A stretch of 64,000 bases of DNA from positions 124,001 through 188,000 of the forward strand of contig NZ_FCOI02000010.1 of the NCBI RefSeq assembly GCF_001544795.2, written 5' to 3'. Of the stretch, positions 61,351 through 64,000 are shown piece by piece (within the stretch, counting starts at the first letter, position 1; every line of letters begins with the position of its first letter). The stretch comes from Caballeronia temeraria (GTDB lineage: Bacteria > Pseudomonadota > Gammaproteobacteria > Burkholderiales > Burkholderiaceae). A model generated the notes under the pieces. That model saw nothing but the letters and a program-made list of their open reading frames with translations. It was not told the origin of the DNA and did no database searches. The position numbers were made by a program, and so were the translations under genes.

Positions 61351-62634
61351 TCAAGACCGCACAACAACCCCACCACGAACGGCAGCTTGAGGTTTAACGG
61401 CTAACGTAAGCCAAACAGCAAGCAGCAGAGCAGCGCTCATGAACACGTAAGAGGCGGCCGGCGACCCAGTAGCCCCATTCAAATACCCCACGAAATAGGA
61501 CCCAACGAACGACCCAAGCGCCCCCATGCTATTGATAAGCGCCATCGCCCCGCCGGCGACATTCTTCGGCAGCAACTCCGGCACGATCGCAAAGAACGGC
61601 CCATACGGCGCATACATCGCCGCGCCCGCGATCACGAGCAACGCATACGAAGCCCAGAAGTTCGTCGACCCAAGCAGATACGATCCCGCAAACGCCACCG
61701 CGCCGATCAGCAGAAACGGCCACACAAACGCCTTGCGCGTCTGAAGCTTGTCCGAGGCCCACGAAGCCAGCAGCATCGCGATCGTCGCAGCAAGATAGGG
61801 CACTGCCGAAAGCCACCCCGTCTCGACCATGCCGAGCGTCGACCCGCTCTTCAGAATCGAAGGCAGCCACAGCACAAACCCATACACGCCGATGCTCCAG
61901 CAGAAATACTGCGCGCACAGCTTGATCACCGCCGGCGACTTGAACGCCTCGCGATAATTCTTCACCGGCTTGATCGCAGCCTGTTCCGCGCGCAGCGTCG
62001 CATCGAGATCGTTCTTCTCCTGGTCCGTGAGCCAGCTCACCTGCGCGGGCTTGTCCTTCACGATGAACCACCAGATCACCGCCCACACCACGGCAGGCAG
62101 CCCTTCCGCGATAAACATATGCCGCCAGCCGAACGAGTTCACGAGATAACCTGACACGACCGACATCCACAGCACCGTCACCGGATTGCCGAGAATCAGA
62201 AACGTATTCGCGCGCGAGCGTTCCGATTTCGTGAACCAGTTCGCGATGAACACGAGCATCGCCGGCATCACCGCCGCCTCGACGACGCCCAGCACGAAGC
62301 GGATCGCCATCAGCGACGGAATATTGCTCACCATGCCCGTGAGCGTCGCGCAGCCGCCCCACAGGACGAGGCTCCAGAACACGAGCTTCTTCACGCTGCG
62401 GCGCTCGGCGTAAATCGCGCCCGGAATCTGGAAGAAAAAGTAGCCGAGAAAAAACAGCGCGCCGATCAGCGACGACAAACCCTTGCTGATGCCGAGATCC
62501 TGATTGATGCCCGCAGCCGACGCGAAGCCGTAGTTGGCTCGGTCGAGATACGCGAGGCTGTACGTGATGAAAACGATCGGCATGATCGCCCACCAGCGGC
62601 GCACGGCCAGCGTGGGAGTGGAAGAACTTTGCAT
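61351..62634 (-). CDS. kguT: MFS transporter for 2-ketogluconate (KguT-like)
   Basis: A 427-residue major facilitator protein with twelve membrane segments. It belongs to the anion/cation symporter (phthalate-permease type) group: YLDRANYGFASAA follows segment 1, as in hexuronate and ketogluconate carriers. ATG 62634 has GGAG eight bases before. Its stop is seven bases from the palindromic element. It lies between kguK and kguD. Confidence 0.82.
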   Translation of the reverse strand: MQSSSTPTLAVRRWWAIMPIVFITYSLAYLDRANYGFASAAGINQDLGISKGLSSLIGALFFLGYFFFQIPGAIYAERRSVKKLVFWSLVLWGGCATLTGMVSNIPSLMAIRFVLGVVEAAVMPAMLVFIANWFTKSERSRANTFLILGNPVTVLWMSVVSGYLVNSFGWRHMFIAEGLPAVVWAVIWWFIVKDKPAQVSWLTDQEKNDLDATLRAEQAAIKPVKNYREAFKSPAVIKLCAQYFCWSIGVYGFVLWLPSILKSGSTLGMVETGWLSAVPYLAATIAMLLASWASDKLQTRKAFVWPFLLIGAVAFAGSYLLGSTNFWASYALLVIAGAAMYAPYGPFFAIVPELLPKNVAGGAMALINSMGALGSFVGSYFVGYLNGATGSPAASYVFMSAALLLAVWLTLAVKPQAAVRGGVVVRS

Positions 62635-62677
62635 GGTTGTCTCCGAACGCACTTCGGTTGAGTCTCGTGGATGGCTC

Positions 62678-63679
62678 TCAGGCCAGATCGAACGCGGCTT
62701 TGGCCGTCTTGTCGTTGGAATCCTGCGCTTCCAGCCGATCGAGCGCGGCGCGCGCCGGCAGGCCCTCGCTATCGCCGATCACCTGAATCGCCAGCGCGCC
62801 GATGCGGTTGCCGCGCGCGATCGCATGACGCACGTCGCGCCCTTCGAGCAGCGCGCTCACGACGCCGACCGCGAAGCCATCGCCCGCGCCGACCGTATCG
62901 ACGACATTGTCGACCGGCACGCCCGGCACGATGCCCTGCTCGCCGTCCGCCGTGCGAAAGTACGCGCCGTGCGCGCCCAGCTTCACGACGACGCCCTTCG
63001 CGCCCCGTTCGAGGTAGAACGCGGCGATGTCCTCCGGCTTCGCATAGCCCGTCAGCGTCAATCCCTCCGACACGCCCGGCAGCACCCAGTCCGCCAGCGC
63101 GGCGAGCGCGTTGAGCGATTCGGCCATCGCCTCGCGCGACGGCCACAGCGTCGGGCGCAGGTTCGGATCGAACGAAATCGTCTTGCCTGCTGCACGCATT
63201 TCGCGGGCCATGTGGAACGCGAGTTCGCGCGAAGTCGCCGAAATCGCCGGCGCGACGCCCGTCAGATGCAAATGACGCGCGCCGAGCACGTAGTCGGCGC
63301 AGTAATCGTCGAGCGACAGATGGCTCGCCGCCGAGCCCTTGCGGAAATATTCGACGGCCGGATCGCTGCCGTCGTCGCATTTGCCCTTGAGCTGGAAACC
63401 GGTCGGATAACGCTCGTCGATCGTCACGCGGCGCGCGTCGATGCCTTCGGATGCCAGCACGTCGAGCACATAACGGCCGAACGAATCGTTGCCGACGCGG
63501 CTCATCCAGCCCACCTTGAAGCCTAAACGCGACAAACCGATCGCCACGTTCAGGTCCGCGCCCGCGACACGCTTCGTGAATTGACCGGCCTTCGCGAGAT
63601 CGCCAGTGACGGCCGCGACGAACATCGTCATCGCTTCGCCGTAGGTGACGACGTCGAGGGCTTCAGGCTTGGCTTGCAT
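62678..63679 (-). CDS. kguK: 2-ketogluconate kinase (PfkB family, KguK-like)
   Basis: A 333-residue PfkB-family sugar kinase. The C-terminal signature DTVGAGDGFAVG contains the catalytic aspartate, and the N-terminal GEAMTMF and GADLNVAIGLSRLG fit ketogluconate/KDG kinases. ATG 63679 follows AAAGGACA. It could also phosphorylate 2-keto-3-deoxygluconate (KdgK); the neighbours favour 2-ketogluconate. Confidence 0.82.
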   Translation of the reverse strand: MQAKPEALDVVTYGEAMTMFVAAVTGDLAKAGQFTKRVAGADLNVAIGLSRLGFKVGWMSRVGNDSFGRYVLDVLASEGIDARRVTIDERYPTGFQLKGKCDDGSDPAVEYFRKGSAASHLSLDDYCADYVLGARHLHLTGVAPAISATSRELAFHMAREMRAAGKTISFDPNLRPTLWPSREAMAESLNALAALADWVLPGVSEGLTLTGYAKPEDIAAFYLERGAKGVVVKLGAHGAYFRTADGEQGIVPGVPVDNVVDTVGAGDGFAVGVVSALLEGRDVRHAIARGNRIGALAIQVIGDSEGLPARAALDRLEAQDSNDKTAKAAFDLA

Positions 63680-63735
63680 GTCGGTGTCCTTTGCAGATGA
63701 ATGCTGAATGCAAAATGCGTAATTCAAAATGCCGC

Positions 63736-63999
63736 TCAAAATGCCGAAATGCGTTCGACCTGGCGAGCCGCGTCCGCGTCGAGCGAGGCGTCCGCGCCGG
63801 GAATGAACGGATATTCGATGCCGCGCGGCACATCGCCGGGCAAATGCGCGAGCAGCGTCGCGAAACGCGCGTCGCCGTTTGCGGGCGCGGCGGCGAAACG
63901 GCGCGCGCCCTCGCCCATCACCGCCTTGCAGTGCACATAGCCGACGTAGGGCGCGAGACGCTTCACGGCGTCGAGCGGGTCTTGCTCTGCCCAGTGCCA
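63736..63999 (-). CDS. kguE: KguE-like TIM-barrel sugar epimerase/isomerase, 5' end beyond window
   Basis: The last 87 codons of a minus-strand gene that enters from the right edge (WHWAEQDPLDAVKRLAPYVG...). The segment YVGYVHCKAV and the acidic PRGIEYPF near the end fit the xylose-isomerase-like TIM-barrel family, which includes KguE. The role of KguE is not settled. It lies 56 bases upstream of kguK and would be the first kgu gene visible. Confidence 0.72.
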   Translation of the reverse strand, partial: WHWAEQDPLDAVKRLAPYVGYVHCKAVMGEGARRFAAAPANGDARFATLLAHLPGDVPRGIEYPFIPGADASLDADAARQVERISAF

Positions 64000-64000
64000 G

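Overview
The window is a high-GC chromosomal segment from a member of the Burkholderiaceae, most likely the Paraburkholderia/Caballeronia group. This is inferred from product similarity, codon use (many GCG, CGC and CTC codons; frequent GTG starts) and gene content and order (ompR-envZ, ispDF, rpsF-priB-rpsR-rplI, a split-arnA arn operon, kguEKTD-ptxS). It is almost entirely ordinary, densely packed core chromosome. I see no prophage, transposase, CRISPR array, rRNA or tRNA.

Layout. 1-3.0 kb: a DUF1501 gene cut by the window edge, a small secreted protein, and the OmpR/EnvZ two-component pair. 3.2-4.4 kb: ahpC-ahpD peroxide defence. 4.4-9.3 kb: ispD-ispF (isoprenoid precursors) divergent from mfd (transcription-repair coupling). 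9.28-9.92 kb: copy A of a large perfect-centre palindromic element. 10.0-12.3 kb: argE and a threonine-dehydratase-like gene. 12.3-16.5 kb: a potFGHI polyamine transporter. 17-20 kb: an Nramp metal transporter, an outer-membrane phospholipase A and a DUF1289 protein. 20.1-26 kb: the YbiT-type ABC-F factor and the alaA-hom-thrC operon. 26.3-34.4 kb: a Mth938-fold protein and the arn operon (arnT, a single SMR subunit, arnB, arnC, arnA split in two, arnD) that adds aminoarabinose to lipid A. 34.5-38.3 kb: a PrxQ/Bcp peroxiredoxin, a structured RNA candidate (possibly 6S), a PIN-PhoH ATPase and an NlpC/P60 lipoprotein. 38.3-41 kb: an atypical SDR protein and a PiT phosphate transporter with its PhoU-like partner. 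41-44.2 kb: dnaB and the rpsF-priB-rpsR-rplI operon.

44.2-49 kb: a LysR regulator divergent from gcl-hyi-glxR, a complete route from glyoxylate to glycerate. 49.2-51.2 kb: a Kbp-like BON-LysM protein and a flavin disulfide oxidoreductase. 51.4-56.7 kb: a CPA1 antiporter overlapping a P-loop protein gene, a lysine-6-dehydrogenase-like gene below an Lrp regulator, a LysR regulator and a Spy-like periplasmic protein. 56.8-58.5 kb: PGDYG, DUF3022 and YhfC-family proteins. 58.5-64 kb: a 2-ketogluconate utilisation cluster on the minus strand (kguE, kguK, kguT, kguD, ptxS), interrupted between kguT and kguD by copy B of the palindromic element.

The most unusual structure is this pair of about 640-bp near-perfect palindromes (9280-9917 and 60704-61343). 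Each has arms of roughly 280-300 bases, a common dyad register along the arm, no transposase, and sits just after a stop codon. Other points of interest are the structured RNA with intrinsic terminator between bcp and phoH, an OxyR-like operator at ahpC, repeated GTTACA boxes before ompR, an SDR protein that has lost its YxxxK catalytic motif, and a near-leaderless 36-codon ORF coupled to a TTG-start gene.
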